Assembly: GCF_002381345.1 (NCBI RefSeq)
Contig: NZ_CP020660.1
Location: 992,001-1,056,000 of the forward strand
Reading direction: 5' to 3'
Source: Candidatus Enterovibrio altilux
GTDB taxonomy: Bacteria > Pseudomonadota > Gammaproteobacteria > Enterobacterales > Vibrionaceae
Length of the DNA: 64,000 bases
Below the pieces are notes generated by a model. That model worked only from the letters and a program-made list of their open reading frames with translations, was not told the origin of the DNA and did no database searches. Shown here piece after piece: positions 30,119-44,518 of the stretch; within the stretch, counting starts at the first letter, position 1; each line of letters opens with the position of its first letter. Position numbers and translations under genes: made by a program.

Positions 30119-30535
30119 TTATTTTTTCATTATCTTAATAATTCGTAGCTGAGCAATTGCTTTTGCCAAATCATTAGATGCCTGAGTAAAGTCTATATCA
30201 TCATGTTTATTGAGGATATGCTCTTCAGCACAGCGCTTAGCTTCTTCTGCTTTCGCTTGATCCAAATCAACACCACGGATTGCAGTATCTGTCAGTACGG
30301 TGACCGTGCTAGGTTGCACTTCTAGCATACCACCAGAAAGATAAATAACCTCTTCATGTCCCTGCTGTTTAGTAATGCGGATCATGCCTGGTGCAATTGC
30401 GGTCAGTAGCGGAGTATGATTAGGAAGTATACCTAGCTCACCTTCACTACCAGTTACCTGAATAGCTTCAGCACGTCCAGAAAACAATTGTTTCTCTGCG
30501 CTTACTACATCCAGATGAAAAGTTATAGCAGCCAT
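30119..30535 (-). CDS. atpC: ATP synthase epsilon subunit
   Basis: Epsilon subunit of F1, part of the central stalk and inhibitor of ATP hydrolysis. The 138-residue product has the conserved N-terminal beta-sandwich ([47 protein letters not shown]) and the C-terminal helical hairpin. It is the last gene of the atp operon, 24 bases after atpD. The final lysine-rich tail (IKIMKK) is slightly shortened compared with relatives. Confidence 0.96.
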   Translation of the reverse strand: MAAITFHLDVVSAEKQLFSGRAEAIQVTGSEGELGILPNHTPLLTAIAPGMIRITKQQGHEEVIYLSGGMLEVQPSTVTVLTDTAIRGVDLDQAKAEEAKRCAEEHILNKHDDIDFTQASNDLAKAIAQLRIIKIMKK

Positions 30536-30559
30536 GTCTCCTCCAACTCCTAATAATCA

Positions 30560-31978
<1,419 letters not shown>

Positions 31979-31997
31979 CTAGTTTGTAAATCTCTAC

Positions 31998-32867
31998 CTA
32001 CACTGCAGCTGCACCGGAAATAATTTCCGAAAGTTCTTGAGTAATTGCCATCTGACGAGCTTTATTATACACCTGTTGTAGATTATCAATAAAATCTCCA
32101 GCATTATCAGTCGCAGACTTCATCGCCACCATCCGTGCAGATTGTTCGCAAGCCAGATTCTCTACCACACCTTGGTATACTTGTGATTCAACATAACGCA
32201 CCAATAAAGTATCCAACAAAGGTTCTGGTTCTGGCTCATAAATATAATCCCAAGAATGGTTGCGCTGCATCTCTTCATCTTTCGATTTAGGTAAAGGTAA
32301 CAGTTGCTCTACTACTGGTTCTTGACTCATGGTGTTTACAAACTGGTTGTATACTAGATATAAGCGATCTAGTTGATCTTTATCGTATTTTTTCAACATA
32401 ATTCCAACCGTTCCGATTATGTCTTCCAAACATGAACGATCCCCAAAACCAGATGTTTGTGCTGAAACTTTACCACCATAGTTATTAAAAAATGCCGCAG
32501 CTTTAGCACCAACCAGTGCCATATCAATTTTAATGCCTTGTTGATTCCAACGTTGCATATCTTGAATAGCCTTTTTGAATATATTAATATTCAAACCTCC
32601 ACACAAACCACGGTCGGATGACACAATAATATAACCGACTCGTTTAGCTTGCCTTTCTGTCAGATATGGATGACGGTACTCAAGTTTACCAAGGGTAATA
32701 TGACCAATCACTTTACGCATTGTAACAGCATATGGACGTGATGCTTCCATGGCATTTTGCGAACGACGCATCTTGGATGCAGCAACCATTTCCATTGCTT
32801 TAGTGATCTTTTGCGTGTTTTTTATACTTCCAATTTTATTACGAATTTCTCTTATTCCGGCCATCAT
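31998..32867 (-). CDS. atpG: ATP synthase gamma subunit
   Basis: Central rotor shaft of F1, 289 residues. The N-terminal helix [31 protein letters not shown] and C-terminal helix [24 protein letters not shown], which form the coiled-coil shaft, are both intact, with [11 protein letters not shown] in between. The start is MMAGIREI; a second methionine codon directly follows the first. Confidence 0.97.
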   Translation of the reverse strand: MMAGIREIRNKIGSIKNTQKITKAMEMVAASKMRRSQNAMEASRPYAVTMRKVIGHITLGKLEYRHPYLTERQAKRVGYIIVSSDRGLCGGLNINIFKKAIQDMQRWNQQGIKIDMALVGAKAAAFFNNYGGKVSAQTSGFGDRSCLEDIIGTVGIMLKKYDKDQLDRLYLVYNQFVNTMSQEPVVEQLLPLPKSKDEEMQRNHSWDYIYEPEPEPLLDTLLVRYVESQVYQGVVENLACEQSARMVAMKSATDNAGDFIDNLQQVYNKARQMAITQELSEIISGAAAV

Positions 32868-32911
32868 GACTCTCCGTTTTTAAAAGTCCATTACAGCAGT
32901 TTTCTTACGCA

Positions 32912-34453
32912 TTACCAGATTTGGGTTGTTTTAAAATTTTCCATAAGCTTAGTCAGCTTAGCGACGATTTCACTGTTGAAATCACCAGTTTCGTCTATTT
33001 CGGCTACAAGTTCAGCGTGTTGGGACTTAGCGTATGACAACAGAGCAGCTTCAAAAGCGCTAATTTTATCAATTGCAACGTCAATTAAATAACCTTTTTC
33101 TGCGGCAAAAATGACCATCGATTGTTTAAAAACAGACATGGGTGCATATTGTTTTTGCTTCATTAGCTCAGTCACTTTTTGACCATGATTTAGTTGCTTT
33201 TTTGTTGCATCGTCAAGGTCTGATGAAAATTGAGCGAATGCAGCAAGTTCACGGTATTGAGCCAGTGCAGTACGAATACCTCCTGAAAGTTTCTTCATAA
33301 TTTTAGTTTGAGCGGAGCCACCTACGCGTGACACTGAAATCCCTGGATCAACAGCAGGGCGAATACCAGCACTGAACAGTTCAGACTGCAAAAAAATTTG
33401 ACCATCAGTTATTGAAATCACGTTAGTTGGCACAAATGCAGAGACATCACCAGCTTGGGTCTCAATGATTGGTAGCGCAGTTAGAGAACCAGTTTTACCT
33501 TTTACCTCACCATTGGTGAATTTTTCAACGTAATCTATATTCACATGCGCAGCACGTTCAAGCAAACGAGAGTGAAGATAAAAAACATCGCCTGGATATG
33601 CTTCACGGCCTGGTGGACGACGTAGCAACAATGAGATCTGACGATAAGCAACAGCTTGTTTAGAAAGATCATCATAAACAATCAACGCGTCTTCACCACG
33701 ATCACGAAAATACTCACCCATGGAACAGCCAGAGTAAGGCGCCAAATATTGAAGGGCTGCTGCTTCTGAAGCAGATGCAACAACAACAATCGTATTCTTC
33801 AGTGCATCGTGTTCTTTAAGTTTACGAACTACGTTAAAAATAGTCGAAGCTTTTTGCCCTATGGCAACATAAATAGAGTATATACCAGACTTTTTTTGGT
33901 TGATAATAGTATCAATTGCTAATGCAGTTTTACCTGTTTGACGGTCACCAATTATTAATTCACGCTGACCACGGCCAATAGGAATCATCGCATCAACTGA
34001 TTTGTAACCAGTTTGAACGGGTTTATTAACAGATTGACGCGCAATAACACCTGGAGCAATAACTTCAACTGGAGAAAAAAACTCAGTATCAATTGAACCT
34101 TTACCGTCAATGGGTTCACCCAAAGTATTAACCACACGTCCAAGTAAAGCTGGACCGACTGGAACTTTTAAAATGCAACCGGTGCCAGTCACTTTCATGC
34201 CTTCCTGAAGGTCAGCATAAGGTCCCATGACAACGGCACCTATCGAATCACGCTCCAGATTAAGTGCTAACGCATAGCGGTTGTCCGGTAGTTCAATCAT
34301 TTCTCCTTGCATAGCATCGTCAAGGCCATGGATATGAATAATACCGTCACTGACTGACACGATAGTACCTTCGTTACGAGCTTCACTAATAACGTTGAAT
34401 TTTTCAATACGTTCTTTAATTAAATTACTAATTTCCGTGGAATTAAGTTGCAT
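32912..34453 (-). CDS. atpA: ATP synthase alpha subunit
   Basis: Non-catalytic F1 alpha subunit. I set the start at the ATG at 34453 ([19 protein letters not shown]), giving 513 residues as in E. coli; the frame continues 11 codons further into atpH without reason. It shows the P-loop [23 protein letters not shown], and [34 protein letters not shown]. Intact. Confidence 0.97.
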   Translation of the reverse strand: MQLNSTEISNLIKERIEKFNVISEARNEGTIVSVSDGIIHIHGLDDAMQGEMIELPDNRYALALNLERDSIGAVVMGPYADLQEGMKVTGTGCILKVPVGPALLGRVVNTLGEPIDGKGSIDTEFFSPVEVIAPGVIARQSVNKPVQTGYKSVDAMIPIGRGQRELIIGDRQTGKTALAIDTIINQKKSGIYSIYVAIGQKASTIFNVVRKLKEHDALKNTIVVVASASEAAALQYLAPYSGCSMGEYFRDRGEDALIVYDDLSKQAVAYRQISLLLRRPPGREAYPGDVFYLHSRLLERAAHVNIDYVEKFTNGEVKGKTGSLTALPIIETQAGDVSAFVPTNVISITDGQIFLQSELFSAGIRPAVDPGISVSRVGGSAQTKIMKKLSGGIRTALAQYRELAAFAQFSSDLDDATKKQLNHGQKVTELMKQKQYAPMSVFKQSMVIFAAEKGYLIDVAIDKISAFEAALLSYAKSQHAELVAEIDETGDFNSEIVAKLTKLMENFKTTQIW

Positions 34454-34469
34454 ACTAAAATTGCCTACA

Positions 34470-35003
34470 TTAAGACTGCAATGCATTGTTCAATCTGCGG
34501 ATATATCCGCTTACCGAGTTATCAATAACTAGGTTTTCAGCTCGAATAATAACCCCTGCAATCAAGGTTTCATCTATACTACAGTGCAACTGCACTTGTC
34601 GTTCAAGGCGTATTTCTAGCTTGTTTATGATAATATCTAATTGTGTTTGATCTAGCGCAATCGCAGAGAGCACATCAACATCCATTTGATTATCATGTTC
34701 ATAACGTAACGTTTTAAACTGGGTATACACATTTGGCAACGCGTTTAAGCGACCATTGATAGCCATTACTTTTATCAGGTTTTGGCCAGACTCATTGAGC
34801 TGTTCACCGCATACGAAAATAAATATTTCTGCATCCTTTTTCGCTGAATGCATGCTACTGATGTAATGAATGATGGTTTCGTTGCTGGCAACTGCGGCTG
34901 CAAAGGCAAGCATTTCTGACCATTTGTCTAACTCACCTTTGTATACTGCAAGATCGAAGACCGCTTTAGCATAAGGACGAGCAATAGTAGTCAGTTCAGA
35001 CAT
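34470..35003 (-). CDS. atpH: ATP synthase delta subunit
   Basis: Peripheral stalk subunit joining F1 to the b dimer, 177 residues. N-terminal helix bundle ([14 protein letters not shown]) and the C-terminal strand [21 protein letters not shown] are typical. It lies between atpF and atpA with a 16-base gap to atpA. Intact. Confidence 0.95.
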   Translation of the reverse strand: MSELTTIARPYAKAVFDLAVYKGELDKWSEMLAFAAAVASNETIIHYISSMHSAKKDAEIFIFVCGEQLNESGQNLIKVMAINGRLNALPNVYTQFKTLRYEHDNQMDVDVLSAIALDQTQLDIIINKLEIRLERQVQLHCSIDETLIAGVIIRAENLVIDNSVSGYIRRLNNALQS

Positions 35004-35017
35004 ATTTACCCCTTTTT

Positions 35018-35488
35018 TTACAGTTTTGTAGTAATTTTTTCAAAAATATCTCGATGAGCATTTGCATCTATTGAACGCTTCAAAATTTTTTCAGCCGCAA
35101 TAACAGCTAGATATGCAACCTGCTTACGTAAATGATCACGTATATGATTACGTTCAGCTGCCAACTCGGCCTTACCTTGATAAAGGATATTGTCACGTTC
35201 AGCTATAGCTGAAGTATGAGCTTCATTCAAAATTTGAACTTTACGTTTATTAGCCTGCTCAATGATTGCAGCAGCAATATGCTTTGCTTCTTTCAATTGA
35301 TCAGAAGCATTAGCTTTAGCCAAATCTAACTCCTTCACAGCACGTTTAGCGGCCACAAGACCATCAGTTATTAGTTCCTGACGCTTTTCAATTGTTTGCG
35401 TCAATGGTGGCCATATATACTTCATGCAGAACCAAACAAAAATGAAAAATACAATTGCCTGACCAAATAAAGTTGCATTTATATTCAT
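35018..35488 (-). CDS. atpF: ATP synthase b subunit
   Basis: Membrane-anchored peripheral stalk subunit, 156 residues as in E. coli. One N-terminal membrane segment ([20 protein letters not shown]) is followed by a long charged helix of dimerising coiled coil ([20 protein letters not shown]). Intact. Confidence 0.96.
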   Translation of the reverse strand: MNINATLFGQAIVFFIFVWFCMKYIWPPLTQTIEKRQELITDGLVAAKRAVKELDLAKANASDQLKEAKHIAAAIIEQANKRKVQILNEAHTSAIAERDNILYQGKAELAAERNHIRDHLRKQVAYLAVIAAEKILKRSIDANAHRDIFEKITTKL

Positions 35489-35533
35489 AACCGGAATTCC
35501 TCACGAGTTAACGACAGGATCTATTAAGATAAA

Positions 35534-35827
<294 letters not shown>

Positions 35828-35861
35828 TTAAAGTTTAACATATAAAGTATTTTTAAAATAA

Positions 35862-37042
<1,181 letters not shown>

Positions 37043-37139
37043 GTATTAATTCCTCGAATCCTTTGCGTAAAGTATCTTGGTTATGCCAGGTAAGTTTAAA
37101 AATTTTTATGAATTACTTTTTGAATGTACTTTCATTCAT

Positions 37140-38005
37140 CACTTCAAAAATTTAGGTTAATTTTTACAACATAGTAATCTTATTATAGTAACCCAAAATA
37201 TATTTTTAACATTCAACACATGATCTCATAATTTTTACCAAAGATTATAAAAAATCTACATAGATTGTTACTTTGACTGAAATTACTCACTTATTTTCTA
37301 TTGTCATTTCCATTTTATGAAATAATCTCCGTAGTACCTAGCTTTTCTACGAGTCTATCTTGCACAGTTAAAAACTGTGCAAAACTTAATTGAGATACAC
37401 ATTCTTTATCTAATATTTGCATTTTTTCATAGAGAGCTTTGAGCTGCCTCACGGTTAAATTTTTATTCGTGGCCAATATAGCAACTTCAATTTACGCCTC
37501 ATTTTTTAAAAAAAAGCATAAAATAATCTATTTCCAGCTGGCAACCAAGCAATAAATTTTTAATACTACTTTTTAAACTCTTTAATTTCAATAAATTACT
37601 GATTACGATACGAATTTTTTTAATGTTTTAACCAACAGTTGGTGAGTAAATGTGAAATTATGTACTAATCGGTTGAGAGCTTCTGCCTCTTCCATTGCAT
37701 TGAGAGCTGCACGTTACATATTCTCTAACAAGAGCTGTCACATTAGCTGCTAGGTCATTATATACTCTAATTAAACAAGATACGTAAGATAAATCAGCTA
37801 ATTTGGATACTCTTCAACAACGCTAACCTACTATAATTTCATATTGCTGCGTACAAGTTTGCTGCAAAACTAGTGATTGAATAATGCCTTGTGCATAAAT
37901 TAACTCCGCAAGCTCATTTAATGCATCTGTATTCATATATGATACAAATTGATAACTACTAGGTCTTAAAATCGTAAAAGTAAGGTTGTTGCAGTTCATT
38001 GTCAT
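37140..38005 (-). pseudogene. parB: Chromosome partitioning protein ParB, pseudogene
   Basis: On the minus strand the N-terminal ParB domain is recognisable (MNTDALNELAELIYAQGIIQ ... QQYEIIVG, matching DPEALEELAASIKAQGIIQP ... RKYEIIAGERRW) but hits a stop directly after EIIVG. Further pieces follow in other frames: RVSKLADLSYVSCLIRVYND and AANVTALVRE near 37740, and a C-terminal piece EVAILATNKNLTVRQLKALY ... DRLVEKLGTTEIIS at 37320-37490. The order is correct but there are many stops and deletions. ParB would bind parS and load condensin; this copy is dead. Confidence 0.85.
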
Positions 38006-38139
38006 TAATGGCTTACTGGCGTTTTATATGTATATACTCATACTCTTGTGCTTTTGCGTTTATCACAAGAAAAACATCGAGTACTTTGCCCAATCCATGT
38101 TTTGAAACATTCGGTTTATTCCTTCAGAAGTGTTAGCAG

Positions 38140-38690
38140 TGTTTTAAGTAAGCATCATCTGTTCTTCACGATGAAGAATTTTTTTCACCAATGCCAAATA
38201 TGCTTTAGCGTCACTAGAATACTTATCATAAGACATAGCAATTTTACCATGCCTAAGCACTTTTGCGAAGTGAAGTGAATATTACCTGGGATAAGAGTAC
38301 GATACACTTTATCTCCAAAATATTACTGAATTTGATCAGACACTTCCGTTGCTAATCTATTTCATAGATCATATCTAGTTTTAATAAGCCTTCCACATGG
38401 AAGTGACATTCACTACGCTAATAAACTTACTAATAGTATCCATTAATACTGTGAGACTTTCTAAGACAAAATATTCGCACCACACAGGTAGAAGTATAGA
38501 GTTGGTAGCAATCAATAAAATAAAATCATAGTTTTCACGAACATTTACTACTGCGCTGCATAACTGTATTTTTTTGTAAACTTTTCCATAATGTAATTAT
38601 GCACTGGTGTAACTATTATCAATAGTAAGCTTAAAAATAACCTACTGAATAAAATGAACACGCTTACCTAAGTTTTTCATTAAGATGAAC
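38140..38690 (-). pseudogene. parA: Chromosome partitioning ATPase ParA, pseudogene
   Basis: On the minus strand, fragments of ParA appear in order: YIMEKFTKKY, then NVRENYDFILLIATNSILLP (normally RDNYDFIFIDCPPSL), WCEYFVLESLTVLMDTISKF (normally QCEYFALEGLTALMDTISKL), FGDKVYRTLIPGNIHFTSQK (normally RTVIPRNVRLAEAPS) and SSDAKAYLALVKKILHREE. The Walker A region and several internal segments are missing. Placed directly upstream of parB as expected. Clearly inactive. Confidence 0.85.
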
Positions 38691-38969
38691 CATTTATAAT
38701 AATTAATAATTGCAAGTATAATCTTCGCTAGACTTGAACCTGTCCTTACATCAATGAAAGTTACTCCTTAAATAAGTTAGTTAATTATCATATTATCCAT
38801 TATGTGTTGTATTAATGTTTGTGGACCCTGATGAACATTAAGTTATAAGTTTTTCCCTATTTGTATAGTGTTTCACATTAGTCAATTAATTGGGTTCGCT
38901 TATACATAGAGATATTAATTTCTACTTATTCAATGTGTTGTCAAAACATTGTTGCTGTTGCGCAACCTA
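38691..38969. other. Spacer where rsmG is expected
   Basis: In Vibrio and E. coli rsmG (gidB) lies directly between mnmG and the next gene (parA in Vibrio). Here only about 280 bases separate the parA relic and the mnmG stop. I find no rsmG signature, so the gene has been deleted or reduced beyond recognition. Confidence 0.5.
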
Positions 38970-40859
38970 TTAGGCTTTTTTTGTCAGCATGCCTTGTTTT
39001 TTCAAGTGTACTAAAAGAATCGAGATAGCTGCAGGCGTAACACCTGAAATACGAGAAGCCTTACCAATGGTTTCTGGGCGAACATCTTGCAGTTTAGCCA
39101 CGGATTCATTTGATAAACCCTTGATTTTATGGTATTCTAATTTAAGCGGTAATAAAATATTAGCATGACGAATAGATTTCTCAATTTCACTTTTTTGACG
39201 GTCAATGTAACCCGCATACTTCAGCTTAATTTCTACTTGTTCGCGCGCTTGCTTATCGCTATGAGCAGGTGAAAACGCAGGTTGTGCAACTAATTGATCA
39301 TATGTCACTTCAGGACGACGCAGAAGATCTTCACCGCTTGTTTCTCGCATTAATGGCCTTTTTAAAATTGAATTGATATATTCTACATGCTTGGATGTTG
39401 GACTAATCAAAGTACTACGAAGGCGTTGTGTTTCTTGCTCAATATTTTCGAGCTTTTCGTTAAAACGAGCCCAACGTGTGTCATCAACTAATGCTAGCTC
39501 ACGGCCAATTGCAGTAAGACGAAGATCTGCATTATCTTCACGCAATAACAAACGATATTCAGCACGTGAGGTAAACATACGGTATGGTTCTTTAGTACCC
39601 ATAGTTGATAAATCGTCAATTAATACAGCTATATAAGCTTGATCTCTACGTGGACACCAGCCATCTTTACCTTGTGAGAACAACGCCGCATTAACTCCAG
39701 CTAATAAACCTTGCGCTGCTGCTTCTTCGTATCCGGTAGTACCATTAATTTGGCCAGCAAAAAATAGACCTCTGATGTATTTAGTTTCAAAAGTTTGCTT
39801 GAGATCACGAGGATCGAAGAAATCATACTCAATAGCATAACCAGAGCGAATCACTCGTGCATTTTCAAATCCAGATATTGAATGAATAATTTCCATTTGA
39901 ACATCAAACGGTAAACTCGTTGAGATTCCGTTTGGATAAAGTTCATTTGTTGTCAGACCTTCAGGCTCAACAAAAATTTGATGTTGCTTTTTGTCGGCAA
40001 AGCGCATTACTTTGTCTTCAATAGATGGGCAGTAGCGTGGACCTATACCTGCAATTATACCAGTATACATTGGGCTACGATTGAAATTTTTTCGGATTAT
40101 ATCATGTGTTTTTTCATTAGTGTAGGTAATGTAACAAGGTATTTGGTCCGGATGGTCAGATGTGTTTCCCATGAATGAAAAAACAGGGCATGGATTATCA
40201 CCTTGTTGTATTTGCATAACGCTAAAGTCAACAGTTCGAGCATCAATACGTGGGGGGGTACCTGTTTTTAGGCGATTCACACGAAATGGTAATTCTCGCA
40301 AACGATTAGCTAGCGCTGTTGATGGTGGATCACCTGCGCGACCTCCGGAGTAAGTTTTGAAGCCAATGTGAATTTTTCCATTAAGAAAAGTACCAACTGT
40401 TAATACCAGAGATGTTGTGTGAAATTTTACACCCATTTCCGTAATAACACCTGTCACATTATCTTGTTCAATGATCAAATCAATAACATTTTGTTGAAAT
40501 AAAAAGAGATTTTTTTGATTTTCTAGGGTTTTACGAATTGCGGTTTTATACAGCATTCTGTCAGCTTGTGCGCGAGTAGCTCTTACAGCTGGACCTTTAG
40601 AAGCATTTAGCGTACGAAATTGAATCCCACTTTTATCTATAGCTTGTGCCATTAGGCCACCCAGTGCATCGACTTCTTTCACCAGATGTCCTTTTCCAAT
40701 TCCACCAATGGCAGGATTACATGACATTTGTCCTAATGTATCTATGTTATGTGTTAGCAGAAGGGTTTCTTGTCCCATCCGTGCTGCAGCAAGCGCGGCT
40801 TCCGTACCTGCATGACCACCACCAACAATAATAACATCAAAGTGGTCTGGGTAAAACAT
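38970..40859 (-). CDS. mnmG: tRNA uridine 5-carboxymethylaminomethyl modification enzyme MnmG (GidA)
   Basis: FAD-dependent partner of MnmE that installs the cmnm5 group at U34 of several tRNAs. 629 residues, full length. FAD-binding [17 protein letters not shown] at the N terminus; [22 protein letters not shown]; the C-terminal [20 protein letters not shown] is complete. It reads away from oriC as in E. coli. MnmE is encoded 2.2 kb away across mioC, so the pathway pair is complete. Confidence 0.97.
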   Translation of the reverse strand: MFYPDHFDVIIVGGGHAGTEAALAAARMGQETLLLTHNIDTLGQMSCNPAIGGIGKGHLVKEVDALGGLMAQAIDKSGIQFRTLNASKGPAVRATRAQADRMLYKTAIRKTLENQKNLFLFQQNVIDLIIEQDNVTGVITEMGVKFHTTSLVLTVGTFLNGKIHIGFKTYSGGRAGDPPSTALANRLRELPFRVNRLKTGTPPRIDARTVDFSVMQIQQGDNPCPVFSFMGNTSDHPDQIPCYITYTNEKTHDIIRKNFNRSPMYTGIIAGIGPRYCPSIEDKVMRFADKKQHQIFVEPEGLTTNELYPNGISTSLPFDVQMEIIHSISGFENARVIRSGYAIEYDFFDPRDLKQTFETKYIRGLFFAGQINGTTGYEEAAAQGLLAGVNAALFSQGKDGWCPRRDQAYIAVLIDDLSTMGTKEPYRMFTSRAEYRLLLREDNADLRLTAIGRELALVDDTRWARFNEKLENIEQETQRLRSTLISPTSKHVEYINSILKRPLMRETSGEDLLRRPEVTYDQLVAQPAFSPAHSDKQAREQVEIKLKYAGYIDRQKSEIEKSIRHANILLPLKLEYHKIKGLSNESVAKLQDVRPETIGKASRISGVTPAAISILLVHLKKQGMLTKKA

Positions 40860-40919
40860 CGTATGACCTCTAGAAAAAGAATATTGATTAATTAAATTAG
40901 CAAAGAAAATAATCTTATC

Positions 40920-41230
40920 ATTTTTTAAACAGTGAGAGAACTAAAAGTATATTCGGAGATTATAATGTAGTTATTTTTAATATTAATAGATCTTTTATTA
41001 GATCTTTTATTAATCTATATGATCTTTATGTATAACTATTAAATATTCAATATGATCATTTGTTTAGTAATGATCATTTCTTGTGTGTTTGTTTGGATTA
41101 ACGTTGGTAAATCCTGAGATTAAAATAGCTTTTTATACACAAGGAGATATTATAATCAAAGTTATTACCAGAATAACTATAGGTTAATCACTGTTTATAT
41201 CTATAGTTATCCACAATATATAAGTTTTAT
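40920..41230. other. oriC: Chromosomal origin of replication oriC
   Basis: Located between mnmG and mioC, exactly as in E. coli and Vibrio chromosome 1. Three AT-rich 13-mer-like units begin with GATCT at 40989 (GATCTTTTATTAG, 12 of 13 with the E. coli right 13-mer), 41001 and 41021. DnaA boxes: perfect TTATCCACA at 41207-41215 (position of R4), TTATACACA at 41133-41141 (position of R2/R5 type) and weaker ones at 41027-41035 (TATGTATAA, R1 position) and 41092-41100 (TTTGGATTA). Only five GATC sites are seen, against eleven in E. coli. The layout supports a working but slimmed origin. Confidence 0.85.
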
Positions 41231-41274
41231 TTTGAGGCTTTAATTTGAATAAAAAGGAAATAAATTGTGAAAGC

Positions 41275-41721
41275 TTATTTATTAAATGTCTTTTCCCACC
41301 TGGATAACCAGACTTCAGCAAGTTCTTCTGGTAATTCATAAGCAAGAACATCTATTTCTAAATGCTTAATATCACGTTGACCACCTAACTTTTCAAGTAA
41401 TTTATCAGCGCGCTTACCCGCCCCGCAAAAGGTATCGTAGCTTGAATCACCGATAGCAATTACGGCAAAGTGTAGGTGACTTAAGTCTGGAGATTGGTAT
41501 TCTAATTTATCCATTAGCGGCGCAATGCTTTCTGGATAGTCTCCTGCTCCATGGGTTGATGTCACTAGAAGAAGCCTTTTTGCATAAAGGATATCTGACA
41601 GTTCACCCATATTGGTGATATTAACATCATGACCATTACGGGTGAGTAAATTAGCTAAGTAATCACCAATATATTCGGTCCCCCCTGAAGTGCTTCCTGT
41701 TAGTAAGGTAATTAAGTTCAT
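41275..41721 (-). CDS. mioC: FMN-binding flavodoxin-like protein MioC
   Basis: Flavodoxin-type FMN protein encoded beside oriC; its transcription runs toward and through the origin. 148 residues. Phosphate-binding loop GSTSGGTEYIGDYLANLL, STHGAGDYPESIAPL and IAIGDSSYDTFCGAGK fit the FMN site. Function is uncertain even in model organisms (linked to biotin synthase activity in vitro). Intact. Confidence 0.93.
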   Translation of the reverse strand: MNLITLLTGSTSGGTEYIGDYLANLLTRNGHDVNITNMGELSDILYAKRLLLVTSTHGAGDYPESIAPLMDKLEYQSPDLSHLHFAVIAIGDSSYDTFCGAGKRADKLLEKLGGQRDIKHLEIDVLAYELPEELAEVWLSRWEKTFNK

Positions 41722-41775
41722 AGCATTGTTTGCTTATTCTTTCTAGTAATGGAGAATAATATTGGCGGGAGTGCA

Positions 41776-41805
41776 ATGACAAGTCAAGCTCACTTGTCTT
41801 GTCAT
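41776..41805. other. Inverted repeat upstream of mioC
   Basis: ATGACAAG and CTTGTCAT are perfect 8-base arms, extended inward by CAAG/CTTG after one mismatch, 55 bases upstream of the mioC start. No T tract on either side, so not an obvious terminator; it could be a regulator site in the mioC promoter region or a relic. Confidence 0.35.
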
Positions 41806-41810
41806 ATTCA

Positions 41811-42998
41811 TGATTTTGTTGCCTCATTCGAACTCAGATAGTTAACTTCAATATGATCAAGTATTAAACGATCGCTTTCATGTTAGATATATATAGCCCG
41901 GTCAGCTTATCTAATGTTTTTATAATTGGATAGATTTCGTCAATGAAGGTATTGTTATTTCTTAGGCTTAATGTCTCTCTCAGTAGTTTTTTAGCTCGAA
42001 ACATTGTCGTCTATGATAGGGAACATTTATGGTAATCATATCTTGTTTTTCAATGCTGATTGTAACCGTATAATTTCTGATCACTGACAGCTAAATTACG
42101 CAGATGACCTTGTTCCCCAAAAGTGGCTCTTTTCTTGGTGGGATGAGTGGAATCGCTCGTTTAATACGAACGGTTGCGTAGCATTATCTGGTGTTATAAG
42201 CACCATCGGCTGATATTTCATTGATTTTTTGGCGAGTCTATTGAAGTACGTTAGGTAGCACCTTACCATCAGTTCCATTTGATGCACTTAACTCAACAGC
42301 AATGATTTCATACGTATTTATATCTATCTTTAAATGTAACTTGTGTCAGACTCACTGTTTCCCGTCAGTACCATGCTTTGTTACTTTCTATTCCCCTTCA
42401 TCGTAGATTTTGAGCCCCATAGAATCAATGGTTAAGTGCTGGATGCTGCCTTTATTCTTCTTCTTGAACACGATGCTAACTGTTTTTGCTAGCTTGCTAA
42501 TGTATGAATAGTGAGGGTATGATAATGGTAGTTGAACAGGTTTGAACATAGAATTAATGAATCCTTGTAAACTTTTCAATTGCATTGAAAATACGCATTT
42601 AGCCACGAGGGCCGTCGTAATGGCTAAGTCGCTAAATAAACTAGGTCTCCCATGGTTACCCTTCTTAGTTGTTTCATAGCGAAGATTGTTCATAGACCTG
42701 AATATTTCAATGAGCCTAACAGTTTAGAGTGTTGGTAGAAATTTAGTGCCCTGATTTAGGAAACAAAGCCTGTTACCATAAACATTTTTTAGCAGAGAAC
42801 AGCAATGGTTCGAGTTAAAAAATTCCTGGGAAGGACATTGAGTTTAAGGGAGCATGCTACTCAGATTAGTGAAACATACGCCATGATAAAAACGTTAAAT
42901 AAACTGATCAGATTAGGTATGCCTAAAACGAAAGTGATTGTCTAATGGTAAACCATGTGGTGATTTGCTATCTGAACTCAAATTAAAAAAATAAAGCC
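41811..42998. mobile_element. IS5-family composite with two right ends (junction type I)
   Basis: 41811-42770 is a minus-strand copy from a right end (TTTTGTTGCCTCATTCGAACTC) to a left end (GATTTAGGAAACAAAGCC at 42753-42770), with about 90 bases missing from the leader. It keeps the longest open transposase stretch in the window, reading LFSDLAITTALVAKCVFSMQ ... TIDSMGLKIYDEGE (42388-42693). From 42771 the 3' tail of a plus-strand copy follows (TGTTACCATAAAC... MIKTLNKL) and ends AAATAAAGCC at 42998. Same join point as at 7303, 15143, 21922 and 44745. Confidence 0.88.
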
Positions 42999-43077
42999 TA
43001 GTAAAATGAAGTCATTTAATGGCGAAAGTATTATCTTTAAACAATAATCAACTTTTTGAATAAATGGCCCAGTTAAA

Positions 43078-44442
43078 TCATTTGCCTATACAGAAAGAGC
43101 TGAAGATTCTACCGAGAAGATCAGCGGAGCTGAATTCACCTGTTATTTCATTGAGGTGTTGTTGTGCAATTCTAAGTTCTTCCGCCAAAATTTCTCCTGT
43201 CATATACTCTGAGAGTTGGTAGCGACCTATGTCTAGATGCATGAAAGCTGCATCTAATGCTGTTAGGTGACGCCGACGTGCCATAAAGCGCCCTTCAGTT
43301 GCTCCTGAAAAGCCCATGCATGCTTTTAAGTGTTCACGTAGGGCGTCGATTCCAGCTCCTGATTTGGCGCTTAACCGAATGAGTGTAAATTCATTTTCAT
43401 GGCAGATACCAAGCTTTTCGCCTGTTAGATCCGCTTTATTACGAATGACAGTCATGCCTACGTTCGGTGGTAGACGGTCAATAAATTCTGGCCAAATTTT
43501 TTTTGGAGAAGTCGCATCGGTTGTCGTGCCATCAACCATGAAGAGCACACGGTCAGCCTGAGCAATTTCATCCCACGCCCTTTCTATACCAATGCGTTCG
43601 ATTTCATCTAATGCATCACGTAGACCAGCTGTATCTATGATATGTAGCGGCATTCCGTCAATGTGGATATCTTCACTCAATATGTCTCGCGTTGTACCAG
43701 CTATGTTGGTCACAATTGCACTTTCTTTGCCTGATAATGCATTGAGTAAGCTGGATTTTCCTGTATTAGGACGTCCTGCTATGACAACTTTCATGCCTTC
43801 TCGCATTATGGATCCTTGATTTGCCTCTTTACGTACTGAATTAAGTGAAGTAATAATGCAATTTAAATCCGTTGCAATTTTTCCACAAGACAAGAAGTCG
43901 ATTTCTTCATCAGGGAAATCGATCGCAGCTTCGACATAAACTCGCAAGTTAATTAGTGATTCAACCAAATAATTTATTTTTCGAGAGAATGCACCTTGTA
44001 AACTTTGAAGGGCGCTTTTAGCTGCCTGCTCTGAGCTTGCATTAATCAAATCTGCAATGGCTTCAGCTTGCGTTAAATCTAGTTTATCATTAAGGAATGC
44101 GCGTTCTGAAAATTCACCTGGCTTGGCTGTACGAACACCTTCAATACTGACGATACGCTTAATCAGCATGTCCATAATGACGGGGCCACCGTGACCTTGA
44201 AGTTCGAGTACATCTTCACCAGTGAATGAGTTGGGTGCTTGAAAATAAAGAGCAATACCTTGATCGATTGCTTTACCTCGTTCATCGTTAAAGGGAAGAT
44301 ATTCAGCGCGACGAATGGTTAGTTCTCGTCCTGTAACAGCTATAGCGACGTCTTTAGCTTTTTGTCCAGAAACGCGAATAATACTAATACTGCCACGTCC
44401 TGCTGGTGTTGCGTGTGCGGTGATAGTGTCTGTATAACGCAT
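43078..44442 (-). CDS. mnmE: tRNA modification GTPase MnmE (TrmE)
   Basis: GTPase partner of MnmG. 454 residues, with an N-terminal formyl-THF-binding domain ([21 protein letters not shown]), G1 [12 protein letters not shown] (usually GRPNAGKSSLLN), IAGTTRD, DTAGLRD, NKAD, and the essential C-terminal CIGK. It follows mioC after an IS composite; in the normal order yidC would lie just beyond it, but here groES does. Intact. Confidence 0.97.
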   Translation of the reverse strand: MRYTDTITAHATPAGRGSISIIRVSGQKAKDVAIAVTGRELTIRRAEYLPFNDERGKAIDQGIALYFQAPNSFTGEDVLELQGHGGPVIMDMLIKRIVSIEGVRTAKPGEFSERAFLNDKLDLTQAEAIADLINASSEQAAKSALQSLQGAFSRKINYLVESLINLRVYVEAAIDFPDEEIDFLSCGKIATDLNCIITSLNSVRKEANQGSIMREGMKVVIAGRPNTGKSSLLNALSGKESAIVTNIAGTTRDILSEDIHIDGMPLHIIDTAGLRDALDEIERIGIERAWDEIAQADRVLFMVDGTTTDATSPKKIWPEFIDRLPPNVGMTVIRNKADLTGEKLGICHENEFTLIRLSAKSGAGIDALREHLKACMGFSGATEGRFMARRRHLTALDAAFMHLDIGRYQLSEYMTGEILAEELRIAQQHLNEITGEFSSADLLGRIFSSFCIGK

Positions 44443-44518
44443 GGTGCTTAAACCTGCTGATTTAAATTGTTGATAGTGTATACCTAAACTTCACTAAAAT
44501 AGAGGTTTCAATACCATT

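Noticed and set aside
42388-42693. A 101-codon open frame as a functional gene
   Set aside because: It is the N-terminal third of the IS5-family transposase on the minus strand, truncated in a dead copy; listed under the mobile element.
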